Below, piece after piece: positions 1 to 9,464 of a stretch of 64,000 nucleotides of DNA (position 1 is its first letter; every line of letters begins with the position of its first letter). The DNA is from Thalassococcus profundi. Its GTDB lineage: Bacteria > Pseudomonadota > Alphaproteobacteria > Rhodobacterales > Rhodobacteraceae. The stretch spans positions 1 through 64,000 of the forward strand of contig NZ_QPMK01000005.1 of assembly GCF_003344785.1 (NCBI RefSeq). Direction: 5' to 3'. A model generated the notes under the pieces. It ran no database searches and was not told the DNA's origin. It saw nothing but the letters and a program-made list of their open reading frames with translations. The position numbers and the translations under genes are program-made.

Positions 1-340
1 TTCGCTGTCCGCCATCGTGTAGGTGAAGACGTCCGCGGCGCTCTCGCCCTCGGCCAGCGCATCCGTCGCCGCGAAGGTGTCGTCCAGGGCGTAGGTGTAT
101 TCACCGTCCTCGCCGATGGTCAGCGTGCCGTAGGTGCCGGTGATCGCCGCACCCACCGTGGCCGCTTCGGTCAGATCGAGGCCGGTGTCGCCCGCGGCGA
201 CCCCCACCACGGTCAGAATGTCGCCGGTGTCCACGTCGGTGTCGTTGACCAGCACGTTGCCCATGGCCGTCGCGTCCACATCCTCGACCACCGAATCCTC
301 GGCGTTGGTGTCCGCCACCGCGACCGGTGCGTCGTTGGTG
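1..340. repeat. Duplicated adhesin module, copy 1
   Basis: This segment encodes (minus strand) a module starting NDAPVAVADTNAED and including GTYGTLTIGEDGEYTY. It closely matches the module encoded at about 1590-1945, also at DNA level: the stretch beginning gtattcaccgtcctcgccga occurs at about 97 and again at about 1687. It is a recent internal duplication and a likely site for recombination or assembly collapse. Confidence 0.8.
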
Positions 341-3300
341 CCGGTGATGGTGATCGTCACGACGTGGTCATCCGTGCCGCCGTCGCCGTCATCGATGGTG
401 ACCGTATAGGTCAGCGTCGCGGTCTCGCCCTCTGCAAGGAAGTCGAAAGCGTTGTCCGGGGCGCTGAAGCTCCAGCTGGCGGAGCCGCTGGTGGCGCCGT
501 CGGCCTTGGTCACCTGGACGCCGGGGGTGCCGGCATCGGTGTCGGTGACGCTGAAGTAGCCCAGGATCGCAGGATCGTCGGTTTCCGCGAAGTCGGTGGC
601 CACGGTGCTGGCCACGCTGGCCGACACCGTCGCGGTATGGCCGGTATCGCGCGCGTCCACATCGTCGAAGGCGATGCTGCCGGAGGCTGTGAGCGCCGGG
701 GTGGCCTCGCCGGTCTGGTCCGCGGCCTCGGTCAGGTTTGCCGAGGCGGCGGCTGTGGTGATCACCGGCGCGTCGTTGGTGCCGGTGATGGTGACGACGA
801 TGGTCTCGGTGGCGGACAGGTTGCCCGCGCCGTTGTCGACGATGGTCACCGTGTAGTTCTGCGTCACGACCTCGCCCGCGGCCAGGTGGTCGATGTCGTC
901 GTCATCGACGGAGAACGCCCACTGGATCTCTCCGGGGTCGGTGCTGCCGGTGGCCGGGACCGAAAGGCCGCCGGAGAATGTGCCGTAGTAGGCCGCGGTC
1001 GGATGCGGCGTGGTGGTTTCGCCGAAGGCGATGCTGCCGCCACCGGAATCCGCGACCACGGTGACCGAATGCGTGTCGTTGATCTCGAAATCGTTGAAGC
1101 TGATGACCTCGTTGACGCTGTGCACGAAGGGCGCGTCATCGGGTTCGGGATTCTCGGTGACGTTGGCGGCAAGCCCGCCGATATCCACTACGAAGGGCGC
1201 ATCGTTGGTCCCGTTCACGGTGATCACGGCCGCGGCGGTCGAGGTCGCGCCGTTGCTGTCGGACATGGTGTAGGTGACTGTCACCGTGGCGGATTCACCG
1301 GTATCCAGTTCCTCGAAGTCGAGACCGGGATCGAAGACCAGCTGGTTGCCCACTATCGTGGCGGAGCCGAAGGCCGCCGGGGAACCGACAAGACCCGTGG
1401 TGCTGAGCACGTCCACCGAATCGAGCGTGAAGGTCGCCGGTTCGTCGCCGGTATCGACGTCGGTGTCGTTGGCCAGCACATCGACGGTGACCGCGTTGTC
1501 GTCATCGGTGGTGCCGCTGTCGTTGACGGCGACCGGCGCATCGTTGGCCCCGGTGATGTCGATGGTCAAGGTGGCGTAATGCAACCCGCCGTTGCCGTCG
1601 CTGATCGTGTAGGTAAAGACGTCCGAAGCGTTGTCGTCCTCGGCCAGCGCATTGGTTGCAAGCAGCGTGTCGCTCAGCGTGTATGTGTATTCACCGTCCT
1701 CGCCGATGGTCAGTGTGCCGTAGGTGCCGGTGATCGCCATGTCGACGGTGCCCGCATCATCCAGATCGAGGCCGGTGTCGCCCGCTTCGACGCCCACCAC
1801 GGTCAGAATGTCGCCGCTGTCGACGTCGCTGTCGTTGCCCAGCACGTTGCCGACCGCGGTGCCGTCGCCGGCGACGACGCCATCCTCGATCACCGCGTCC
1901 TCGGCGTTGGTGTCGGCCACGGCCACCGGGGCATCGTTGGTGCCGGTGATGGTGATCGTCACATCACGAGTCGCTGTGCCCATGAAATCGTCCGTCACGG
2001 TCACGGTGAAAGTCAGGTCGACCTGGTCGCCCAGGGCGAGGAACTGGCTGTCCGCCGCGGCAAGCGCATATTCCCAGGCGCCGGTGGCCGGAACCGTGAT
2101 GCTGAACCCGGCGCGGAAGGCGTCTTCCTGCTCGGGCGACAGCATGATGCCCGTCGCCACCACGCTTGCTGCGGAGGTGTCGACGCTGGCTTCGGGTGTG
2201 TCGCCGCTGTCGATATCGGAGAAAACGATGCGGCCGGTCGTCAGCAGCGCGGCATCGGTTTCGGCCAGTGTCTCCGTATCGTCGAATGCCGGATCGGCCA
2301 CTTCGATCACCGGGGCGTCGTTGGACCCGGTCACGGTGATGGTCACGGTGGAGGAAGACTCCGCGCCCGAGTCGTCGGACATGGTGTAGGCCACGGTGAC
2401 GACGGCGGTGTCGCCCGGTGCCAGTTCGTCGAATTCCGCGCCGGGCGTGAACTCCAGCATGGATCCGTTGATGACAAAGCTGCCCGGGTCGATCGTGCCG
2501 ACCGTCAGACCGCTGACGGAGTTGGTGCCGATGACATCGAGCGAGAAATTCGCCGGATCGTCGTCGCCGTCCACATCGGTGTCGTTGGCCAGCACGTCGA
2601 TGGACAGAGTCGGGCCGTCTTCATCCACGACCTGCACGTTGCCGGCATCGCCGAGCGCGACGAAGGTCGTCGCGTCCACATTGGCGACCGGGCCGTCGTT
2701 CGAGCCCTGAACCGACACGGTGATGGTCGCCTCGTCGAAACCGCCGTTGCCGTCGGCCACGCGGATCACGAAGGTTTCGGTATCGCTGTCCTCGACATCA
2801 AGCGCATCGGCGGCACCGCCTTCGGTATCGTCGATGAGGTAGGTCCACTGCCCCATGTCGTTGAGCGACAGCGTACCGTACTGGCCGGTCTCGGCCGAGG
2901 GCGCGCCATTGGCCACGGTGGGCGTTTCCACCGCAACGCCGTTCACCGACACGATCGACCACAGCGCGGTCGCGGGCGTGTCGTTGGAGTCGTCATCCGC
3001 GACCGTGTAGGCACCGGTCGCCGTGGTGCCGCCGATGGGCGTGGTGTTGTCGACAAGCGACAGACCGGCTTCGGTGACGCTGGTATCGGCGCCGGGCACG
3101 ACCGTCAGCACCGGCTGATCGTTGGTGCCGGTCACGGTGATGGTCACATCCACCGTGTCGCTGCCTTCGTCGGTGGCGTCGTTGTCCGCAAGCTGAACGG
3201 TAAACACCTCGTCGTAGCTTTCACCCTCGTTCAGGGCGCGGGTATCGGGGTCCGTGTCGTCGAGCGTGTAGGTCCAGGTGCCGTTCTGGTCGATGGTCAG

Positions 3301-6300
3301 GGTGCCGTAGGTGCCGGTGACGGTCACCGCATCGTCCTGTATTTGACCCGTGCCGCCATTGGCCACCAGAGACCAGGTGTCGTTGGTGGCATCGTCGCTG
3401 CTGTCCACGTCGTTCGGATCCAGCGTGCCGGTGGCGGTGGTGACGCCGGAGAAAGGCACGTTGTCGTTGAGAATGCCCGCCTCCTTGACGTTGCCGAGAT
3501 CCTCGCCTTCGACGAAGGAGATGAACGGCGCGTCGTTCGAGCCCTCGATCGAGACGGTGATCGTCGCCGACGCCTCGTTGCCTTCGCCGCCGCCGTTGTT
3601 GGCGATGGTGTAGGTAAAGGTCTCGGTCACGCCGGTGGCTTCGTTGTCGAGCGCATCGGTGTCGGGATCGGCATTGTCGAGCACATAGCGATAGCTGCCG
3701 TCCACTTGCAGGTAGAGCGCGCCGTAGGTGCCGAGGATCGTCGCCTCGCCGGGCATCGCGCCGGTGCCGCTGCCGTCGAAGTCCAGTTCGGCGGGCACGG
3801 CGCCGTCAAAGGCCGCCTTGGTGACCGCCAGCGCGGCCGTTTCGCTGTCGTCAGCATCCTGCCAGTTGGCGCCCATGCCGTTGAGCGTGCCGGTGACCTC
3901 GGAGACTCCGGGCGTGTCGACACCGGCTTCCACCAGCGAGGTGCCATTGACCTCGTCCGCGGCGATGGTCGGCACGTCGTTGGTGCCGGTGATGGTCACC
4001 GTGATCAGGGCGGATTCCGAGTCCGCGTTCATCGCGCCAGAATCGTCGGTCACCGTGGTGGCGAAGGTGATCGTCAGCACGTCGCCTTCGCGCAGGAAAT
4101 CAAGCGCGCCGTCGGCCACGGAATAGGTCCAGTCCACCGTGTCGGCGGTCTGGTCCACCACGCCGAAGCTCAGCGAACCGGGGATCATGCCCATGTAGGC
4201 CGCCGCTGCGCCGCCTGCGGGCGTCAGCGTCGCGGTGGGCATCATCTGGCCGACCGTATGCGTATCCGCCGCGCCGGTGACCAGCGCCTGGGTGTTGGCA
4301 TTGGCAAAGGTGGACGTGTCGATGTCCGAGAACGCAATCATGCCGGTGGCCTCGAGGACCGTCATCGACCCGGTGGTGTCGGCGGTTTCGGTTAGCGTAT
4401 CGGTCAGGGTCGAGCTGCCCTCGATCACCGGCTGGTCGTTGCTGCCGGTGATGGTGATGGTGACGTCCTGCTGGGTCGAACCACCCTGCCCGTCGTTGAT
4501 GGTGATGGTGTAAAGCTGCGTGATCGTGTCGCCTTCACCCAGCGCCTCGATGACGGATTTCTGCGAGGCGTTGGTGATGTTGTAGGTCCAGGTGACGCGG
4601 CCCACGCCATCGGCCGTGGCCGAGTTGCTGATCCCTGCCAGCAGCGTGCCGAGATACCCCAGACCGCCGCCCGCGGCGGCGGCGTTCACCGAGTGGATGT
4701 CGCCGAGTTCGGCATCGGTGAAGTCGATGTCGCCGGTGGCGGTGTAGACGCCGTCGGTGCCGGTCCCGTTCTCGATCACCTCGCCCGCGTCGTCGGGCAT
4801 CGGGCCGACCACTGGCGCCTGGTTGGTGCCCGTCAGCGTGACGGTCAGGGTCTGCGGGACCGAGCCGCCGAAGTTGTCCTCGATCGTGTAGCTGAAGGTG
4901 ATCACCTCGGTGTCACCGATGCGCAGATCGTCGAATTGCGATGCATCGAAGTCCAGCGTGCCGTTGCCCGGCCCGCTCAGCGGAAAGGAAAAGCCCGAGA
5001 GGTCACGATCGGTGTTGTCGCTGCTGACCATGAGGCCGGTCACGCTCAGCGTGTCGCCGGTGTCGCGGTCCTCTGCGCCGTCCAGCAGATCGAAAACCTG
5101 GATGCCCTGGTCGTCGTCGGTCCCGGTCAGAGCCGCCGTCACGGTCGGCGCCTCGTTCGATCCTGTGACGTCGATCTGCAACTGGCCCACGTCGGTGCCG
5201 TTGTTGGGATCGCTCACCACGTAGTAGAAGGTCTCGACCATCACGTCGCCATCCGGCAGCGAGTCCGCCGGCCCCCCTGGCGTGTCGTCGAGCGTGTAGG
5301 TATATACGCCGTTGGCGTCGATGGTCAGCGTCCCGTAGGTGCCGGTCACGGTCGTGCCGGCGGCATTGCTGTCACCCGTGGGGGTCGTGCCGAAGCTGTC
5401 GACGACAAGGCTCGCCGTCTCGTCGGTATCGTCATCGGTGTCGTTGTCCAGCACGTTGCCGGTGGCCATGGTCGTGCCCATGACACCGTCGCCCGGATCG
5501 ACGATCGTCCCGAAATCTTCGTCGTCACCCGCCACGGGCGCATCGTTTACACCGGTGACGGTCTTGGTCGCTGTGTTGGGGGACGTCACGGTGCCATCGC
5601 TGATCTCGTAGTTCACGGTCACGATTTCCGACGCACTTTCGTTCAGATCGTTGAACGTGCCGGCGGCAAAGGTCAGCACGCCGTCGGTGACGGTGTAGTC
5701 CTCCCCTTCGACAAAGCTGCGCGCCGGCATCACGTTCGAGGTCACAACGATGTTGCCGACCGTCAGGTCGTCGTCGGGATCGGTCTGGCCGTCCAGCAGG
5801 TCGATGCTGACGGTCTCGTCCTCGGTGCTGGAAGGTGCGGCGATGGCGGATACGGTGGGCGCGTCGTTGGTGCCGGTGACGGTGATCGAGGCGGTCGAGG
5901 TCGCGCTTGCGCCGCTGTCGTCCGACATGGTGTAGCTGACCGTCACGACGGCGGTTTCGCCATCGTCCAGCGCGTCGAATTCGTCACCCGGTGTGAACGT
6001 CAGCTGGTTGCCGACGATGTCGAAGCTGCTCGGGTCGATCGTGACGGCGTCCGACAGGCCGGTCACGGAGTTCGCACCGACGGAATCGAGCGAGAAGTTC
6101 GACGGATTATCTTCGCCGTCCACGTCGGTGTCGTTGGCCAGAACGTCGATGGTCAGGGTCGGCCCGTCCTCATCCACCACCTGCACGTTGCCGGGATCGC
6201 CGAGGGCGTTGAAAGTCGTCGGATCGGCCTCGGCGACCGGGCCGTCGTTGGTGCCGGTGACGTTGATCGTCACCGGGGCGATGGTCGTCGCGCCCTCGTT

Positions 6301-7107
6301 GTCATTGACGAGAACGGTGAAGCTGTCCTGCACCGTCTCACCCGCGTCCAGCGCATCGAGGAGCGCGTTCTCGAGCGTATCGTCGAGCGTGTAGCTCCAG
6401 CTGCCATCGTCGTTGAGCGACAACGTACCGTAGGTGCCGTTCGACACCGCCGGGGTGCCGGACATCGCCGTGACGGCGGTCTCGTTGGGCGCGGTGATCT
6501 GCCAGGTAAAGGTGTCGGAATCCGGATCCGTGACCGTGAAGGCGCCCGAAGCGCTGGCGTCCACGTCCTCTGTGGTGCTGTTGTCGCCGGCCTCTACGGT
6601 CAGTGCGGGAATATCGTTGGTTTCCTCGACGTTGATCGTCGCGGTTTGCGTCGTGGTCTCGTCCTCGGCATCGACCACGTCGACAGTCACGGAGCGCGGC
6701 GTCTCGGACGGCTCGTCGCTGGTGTTGAAATAGCGAATTGCTTGCAAAACTGCCTGAAAGTCGGCGACGGATGCGGTCGTGCCGGTCTCCGGGGTCAGTG
6801 TCATGACAGTGGGCGTCATGGGGTCCAATGGATCAACGGACCCGTTAGCGACGTTAACAACCACATTGATTCCAGTAAAATCGAAGGCGTTATCGATGCC
6901 CAGCGTCTCGAAGGCAGAGCCGTCGACCATCGGCAGGGTCAGTGTGATCGACTTAATCTCTTGGCTGTCTCCTTCTGTCAGCGTCGCGTTTTGAAACAAA
7001 AGCACGCCATCGTTCGGCTGGTTCCCCTGATCCGTGCCTTCGACGAAGTTCGCGGTCACGTCGTTGCCTGCGCCTACACCGTTCAGATCGAGTATCGGAG
7101 TTGCCAT
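1..7107 (-). CDS. Giant VCBS/cadherin-like repeat adhesin, C-terminus beyond left edge
   Basis: The frame is open for 2369 codons from the ATG at 7107 to base 1 and has no stop in the window. After a short N-terminus (MATPILDLNG) without a Sec signal, the protein is a string of about 17 immunoglobulin-like units joined by NDAPV/GTNDxP linkers. The units carry VCBS hallmarks (GTYGTLTI, YTYTLDD) and cadherin-like VLANDTDVDxD segments, and the composition is acidic and Thr-rich with almost no Cys. This architecture belongs to type I-secreted surface adhesins, which usually end in RTX repeats and a C-terminal secretion signal; that end is not visible here. Role inferred: extracellular attachment or biofilm. 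The ATG follows a purine-rich stretch. Two very long plus-strand open frames across it are shadows created by codon bias. Confidence 0.9.
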   Translation of the reverse strand, partial: MATPILDLNGVGAGNDVTANFVEGTDQGNQPNDGVLLFQNATLTEGDSQEIKSITLTLPMVDGSAFETLGIDNAFDFTGINVVVNVANGSVDPLDPMTPTVMTLTPETGTTASVADFQAVLQAIRYFNTSDEPSETPRSVTVDVVDAEDETTTQTATINVEETNDIPALTVEAGDNSTTEDVDASASGAFTVTDPDSDTFTWQITAPNETAVTAMSGTPAVSNGTYGTLSLNDDGSWSYTLDDTLENALLDALDAGETVQDSFTVLVNDNEGATTIAPVTINVTGTNDGPVAEADPTTFNALGDPGNVQVVDEDGPTLTIDVLANDTDVDGEDNPSNFSLDSVGANSVTGLSDAVTIDPSSFDIVGNQLTFTPGDEFDALDDGETAVVTVSYTMSDDSGASATSTASITVTGTNDAPTVSAIAAPSSTEDETVSIDLLDGQTDPDDDLTVGNIVVTSNVMPARSFVEGEDYTVTDGVLTFAAGTFNDLNESASEIVTVNYEISDGTVTSPNTATKTVTGVNDAPVAGDDEDFGTIVDPGDGVMGTTMATGNVLDNDTDDDTDETASLVVDSFGTTPTGDSNAAGTTVTGTYGTLTIDANGVYTYTLDDTPGGPADSLPDGDVMVETFYYVVSDPNNGTDVGQLQIDVTGSNEAPTVTAALTGTDDDQGIQVFDLLDGAEDRDTGDTLSVTGLMVSSDNTDRDLSGFSFPLSGPGNGTLDFDASQFDDLRIGDTEVITFSYTIEDNFGGSVPQTLTVTLTGTNQAPVVGPMPDDAGEVIENGTGTDGVYTATGDIDFTDAELGDIHSVNAAAAGGGLGYLGTLLAGISNSATADGVGRVTWTYNITNASQKSVIEALGEGDTITQLYTITINDGQGGSTQQDVTITITGSNDQPVIEGSSTLTDTLTETADTTGSMTVLEATGMIAFSDIDTSTFANANTQALVTGAADTHTVGQMMPTATLTPAGGAAAAYMGMIPGSLSFGVVDQTADTVDWTYSVADGALDFLREGDVLTITFATTVTDDSGAMNADSESALITVTITGTNDVPTIAADEVNGTSLVEAGVDTPGVSEVTGTLNGMGANWQDADDSETAALAVTKAAFDGAVPAELDFDGSGTGAMPGEATILGTYGALYLQVDGSYRYVLDNADPDTDALDNEATGVTETFTYTIANNGGGEGNEASATITVSIEGSNDAPFISFVEGEDLGNVKEAGILNDNVPFSGVTTATGTLDPNDVDSSDDATNDTWSLVANGGTGQIQDDAVTVTGTYGTLTIDQNGTWTYTLDDTDPDTRALNEGESYDEVFTVQLADNDATDEGSDTVDVTITVTGTNDQPVLTVVPGADTSVTEAGLSLVDNTTPIGGTTATGAYTVADDDSNDTPATALWSIVSVNGVAVETPTVANGAPSAETGQYGTLSLNDMGQWTYLIDDTEGGAADALDVEDSDTETFVIRVADGNGGFDEATITVSVQGSNDGPVANVDATTFVALGDAGNVQVVDEDGPTLSIDVLANDTDVDGDDDPANFSLDVIGTNSVSGLTVGTIDPGSFVINGSMLEFTPGAEFDELAPGDTAVVTVAYTMSDDSGAESSSTVTITVTGSNDAPVIEVADPAFDDTETLAETDAALLTTGRIVFSDIDSGDTPEASVDTSAASVVATGIMLSPEQEDAFRAGFSITVPATGAWEYALAAADSQFLALGDQVDLTFTVTVTDDFMGTATRDVTITITGTNDAPVAVADTNAEDAVIEDGVVAGDGTAVGNVLGNDSDVDSGDILTVVGVEAGDTGLDLDDAGTVDMAITGTYGTLTIGEDGEYTYTLSDTLLATNALAEDDNASDVFTYTISDGNGGLHYATLTIDITGANDAPVAVNDSGTTDDDNAVTVDVLANDTDVDTGDEPATFTLDSVDVLSTTGLVGSPAAFGSATIVGNQLVFDPGLDFEELDTGESATVTVTYTMSDSNGATSTAAAVITVNGTNDAPFVVDIGGLAANVTENPEPDDAPFVHSVNEVISFNDFEINDTHSVTVVADSGGGSIAFGETTTPHPTAAYYGTFSGGLSVPATGSTDPGEIQWAFSVDDDDIDHLAAGEVVTQNYTVTIVDNGAGNLSATETIVVTITGTNDAPVITTAAASANLTEAADQTGEATPALTASGSIAFDDVDARDTGHTATVSASVASTVATDFAETDDPAILGYFSVTDTDAGTPGVQVTKADGATSGSASWSFSAPDNAFDFLAEGETATLTYTVTIDDGDGGTDDHVVTITITGTNDAPVAVADTNAEDSVVEDVDATAMGNVLVNDTDVDTGDILTVVGVAAGDTGLDLTEAATVGAAITGTYGTLTIGEDGEYTYALDDTFAATDALAEGESAADVFTYTMADSE
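1590..1945. repeat. Duplicated adhesin module, copy 2
   Basis: Partner of the module at 1-340. It shares the NDAPVAVADTNAED start, the GDILTVVGV segment and the GTYGTLTIGEDGEYTY core, with a few substitutions between the copies. Confidence 0.8.
2331..2704. repeat. Second duplicated adhesin module, copy 1
   Basis: Encodes (minus strand) a cadherin-like unit with GNVQVVDEDGPTLSIDVLAN. The unit is nearly repeated at 5877-6250. Both copies end in YTMSDDSGA followed by a T/S-rich strand and the GTND/GSND linker. Confidence 0.75.
5877..6250. repeat. Second duplicated adhesin module, copy 2
   Basis: Partner of 2331-2704, with VDEDGPTLTIDVLANDTDVD and the same downstream FTPGxEFD...GDTAVVTV-type layout. 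About 3.5 kb separates the copies, so several unrelated units lie between them. Confidence 0.75.
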
Positions 7108-8165
7108 GGTAAAGATCCCTGTTTTCCCTGCGCGATAGGCCGGACCGGTGCTTCACCGGCGCCGGGGCGCGAATGCATTTTTCAGAACGCGGGAAAAGAG
7201 CCGGACCCGGCCCATTGCTGACGACAATAAACAGCTGTTCCGGGAATGAACATTCCCGGTTCGTAATCGACCAAGCTTTGCTTTCGATCCGATACTGATT
7301 TGAATTGCAAACGTGCCTGGTGGTAAGTCCCACGACAAACACGACAGACCACCGGCCAGCCCGCAAGCTGCCGAAGCGAAGGCTCACTCATTCTGAGCAG
7401 GTCGGTCACTTAAGGACGGTTCTTCTAATCCGCCACGCGCGCCATCGAAGCCAAACGCTGATCACAATCCGAAATCAAAAACAGCTACCTAAAGTCTTCC
7501 CCCACGTTCACCTGAGAGCAGTAATCCATTCGACGGGATTTCTGTCAACGGAATTTAAAAGTTTTTTGGTATTGCCAAGACTGTTGATAAGTCCCTGTTC
7601 TTCCGCCTGGTCGCAGTCCGATTCGCTTGTTGGATCACACCCGGCAATGGGCTGAAAAGCCATGATAAATGTATCTTTCAGCAATTCTGCGCCATTCGTT
7701 TCACCCGATCTCGAGCGTCAAAGCGGCACGGACCACCGACCCTGTCCGTCTGCCCGGACCGGACCGTTCTTTCGCGCAGACATCTGTCACGCGCCGGAAT
7801 TTACGGGAAATTCACGATACCAATTCAACCTAAGCGGTAGTTCGCGGTAGGCGAAGCCTCCGTTTCGAAACAAACGCCACCTCATTGCGAATCCCGAATG
7901 CGCTCCGAGAATTGAAAGAGCATTCCCAATTCCCAGAAGATCCCAATACGCCCTTACATTGTATTTTGGGTGAATCGAATTGCACTGAATCTCTCTTTGG
8001 TTGTGCGGCGTCTCTTTCCGGAATTGCAGCGGCGCTTCTGCACACCGCCCGTGTTAACCGCTGAAAGAAATACAGAAAGCCACGCACCGGAACGCGCAGC
8101 CTTTGAAAAGAGCGCCTTGACCCTCTGCTCTTGACCGGATCGCGGCACGCGGGTCCTATGCGCTC
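7108..8165. other. AT-richer intergenic region, no gene supported
   Basis: About 1.06 kb between the divergent adhesin and DUF1194 genes. By hand count the line 7441-7500 is roughly 45% G+C, well below the flanking genes. The short frames here have no recognisable domain and no credible ribosome site. The region holds a 20-bp palindrome at 7240-7259 and a small hairpin (CCGGTG-ctt-CACCGG, 7145-7159) in the probable adhesin leader. It most likely contains regulatory DNA for both flanking genes. Confidence 0.6.
7240..7259. promoter_or_regulatory. 20-bp palindrome upstream of the adhesin
   Basis: Perfect inverted repeat CCGGGAATG-AA-CATTCCCGG, about 130 bp upstream of the adhesin ATG. It is too short-looped and lacks a T-run, so it is unlikely to be a terminator. 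Symmetry and position suggest a binding site for a dimeric regulator. The regulator is unknown. Confidence 0.5.
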
Positions 8166-8816
8166 ATGCTGCGTGCCCTCGCCATCTGTCTTTGCGGATT
8201 CGCCGCGCCCGCGTCACAGGCCTGCGACACCGCGCTGCTGCTGACCATCGACGTCTCGAACTCCGTCGATCCGGGCGAATACCGGCTTCAGACCGACGGT
8301 CTGGCCGATGCGCTGGCCGATCCCGAGATCGTTGAAACCATGGTGCGCGGCGAGGTCATGCTGATGGTGATCCAGTGGTCCGGCGTCGGGCGGCAGGAGA
8401 TTTCGATCCCCTGGACCCGGATGCGCACGGCGCTCGACGTGTCGCGCTTTGCCACCCGGGCCCGCGGAATGGAGCGCGCCTTTGTCCTGTCGGACACCGC
8501 CCCGGCGGATGCGCTGGATTTCGCGCTGAACCAGTTCGCCGCGGTGCCCGACTGCGCCCGGCGGGTCATCGACGTGTCGGGCGACGGCACGCCCAATGCC
8601 GGCGGCGAGGTCGGGCCGGTGCGCCGCCGGGCCGAGCGCATGGGCGTGACGATCAACGGCATCGCCATCGAATCCCTCGGGATCGCGATCACCAACTTCT
8701 ACCGCCGGACGCTGGTGACGCGGGATGGATTCGTGCTGACCGCGCGCGGTCATCGCGACTATCCGCGCGCCATCCGGCTCAAGATTCTGCGCGAAATCAC
8801 CAAGGTTCTGGGCTGA
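8166..8816 (+). CDS. DUF1194 von Willebrand-A-like secreted protein
   Basis: 216 residues. An N-terminal signal peptide (hydrophobic LRALAICLCGFAAPA, cleavage probably after the SQA at residues 17-19) is followed directly by a vWA-type fold. The metal-site motif DVSNSVD gives D29, S31 and S33 of a DxSxS MIDAS, and a second conserved segment, DVSGDGTPNAGG, lies near residue 140. Length and layout match DUF1194, a periplasmic family of unknown function. The ATG at 8166 is chosen because it opens the signal peptide. It is divergent from the adhesin. A link to adhesin display is possible from position only. Confidence 0.8.
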   Translation: MLRALAICLCGFAAPASQACDTALLLTIDVSNSVDPGEYRLQTDGLADALADPEIVETMVRGEVMLMVIQWSGVGRQEISIPWTRMRTALDVSRFATRARGMERAFVLSDTAPADALDFALNQFAAVPDCARRVIDVSGDGTPNAGGEVGPVRRRAERMGVTINGIAIESLGIAITNFYRRTLVTRDGFVLTARGHRDYPRAIRLKILREITKVLG

Positions 8817-8913
8817 TCCGCACCCGCGCCGAGGCCACGCAAAAACAGCGCCGCGCGCCCTTTTGTTTCGTGGCAAATAGAATATGCTGACAGGAAATTC
8901 AGGGGGAAAGGGC

Positions 8914-9393
8914 ATGGCCCGCAGTATCGATTACGGCAACCTCATGCACCGCGCGATGCGCGGCCTGATCCAGGAAGTTCTGGAAGGCGTCCAGCGCGAT
9001 GGCCTGCCGGGCGAGCATCACTTCTTCATCACCTTCGACACCCATCACCCGGATGTGGAGATCGCCGACTGGCTGTCCGACCGCTACCCCGGCGAGATGA
9101 CCGTGGTGATGCAGCACTGGTTCGACAATCTCGAGGTGACCGACGACGGCTTTTCGGTTTCGCTGAACTTCGGCGACGCGCCCGAGTTGCTCTATATCCC
9201 CTACGATGCGATCAAGACCTTCGTCGATCCCTCGGTCGAATTCGGCCTGCGGTTCGAAACGCAGGACGACGACGACGAGGAGGACGATCGCGATTTCGAT
9301 CCGCCAGCAGCCAAGTCCGACGCGGCCCCGGAGAGCAAGAGCGCCGGAACCAAGAAGGCCGATGTCGTGAGCCTCGATTCCTTCCGCAAGTGA
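8914..9393 (+). CDS. sspB: SspB-family ClpXP adaptor
   Basis: 159 residues from the ATG at 8914, which follows a strong AGGGGGA ribosome site. The ATG at 8884 would add ten unconserved residues. The N-terminal half (IDYGNLMHRAMRGLI, HHFFITFDTHHPDV, MTVVMQHWFDNL) is the alphaproteobacterial SspB fold that binds ssrA-type tags and delivers substrates to ClpXP. An acidic linker (DDDDEEDDRDF) follows. The C-terminal DVVSLDSFRK resembles the ClpX-docking tail of this family. It sits just upstream of fumC on the same strand but probably has its own transcript. Confidence 0.9.
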   Translation: MARSIDYGNLMHRAMRGLIQEVLEGVQRDGLPGEHHFFITFDTHHPDVEIADWLSDRYPGEMTVVMQHWFDNLEVTDDGFSVSLNFGDAPELLYIPYDAIKTFVDPSVEFGLRFETQDDDDEEDDRDFDPPAAKSDAAPESKSAGTKKADVVSLDSFRK

Positions 9394-9464
9394 TGTCGAC
9401 GTCTCTTGCAGGCGCGCGCTGGCGGGCCTAGACCGCATGCAATCGCATACACCAGGAGCCGTCC

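Noticed and set aside
364-7221. Two very long plus-strand open frames (over 1300 and 800 codons) antisense to the adhesin
   Set aside because: Composition is Gly/Arg/Val/His-rich with no domain. They mirror the third-codon-position bias of the repeat protein on the other strand, whose frame has clear VCBS units.
7305-8148. Several 60-116 codon frames in the adhesin/DUF1194 gap
   Set aside because: No ribosome site, no domain, and overlapping frames on both strands; the region is better read as regulatory or decayed DNA.
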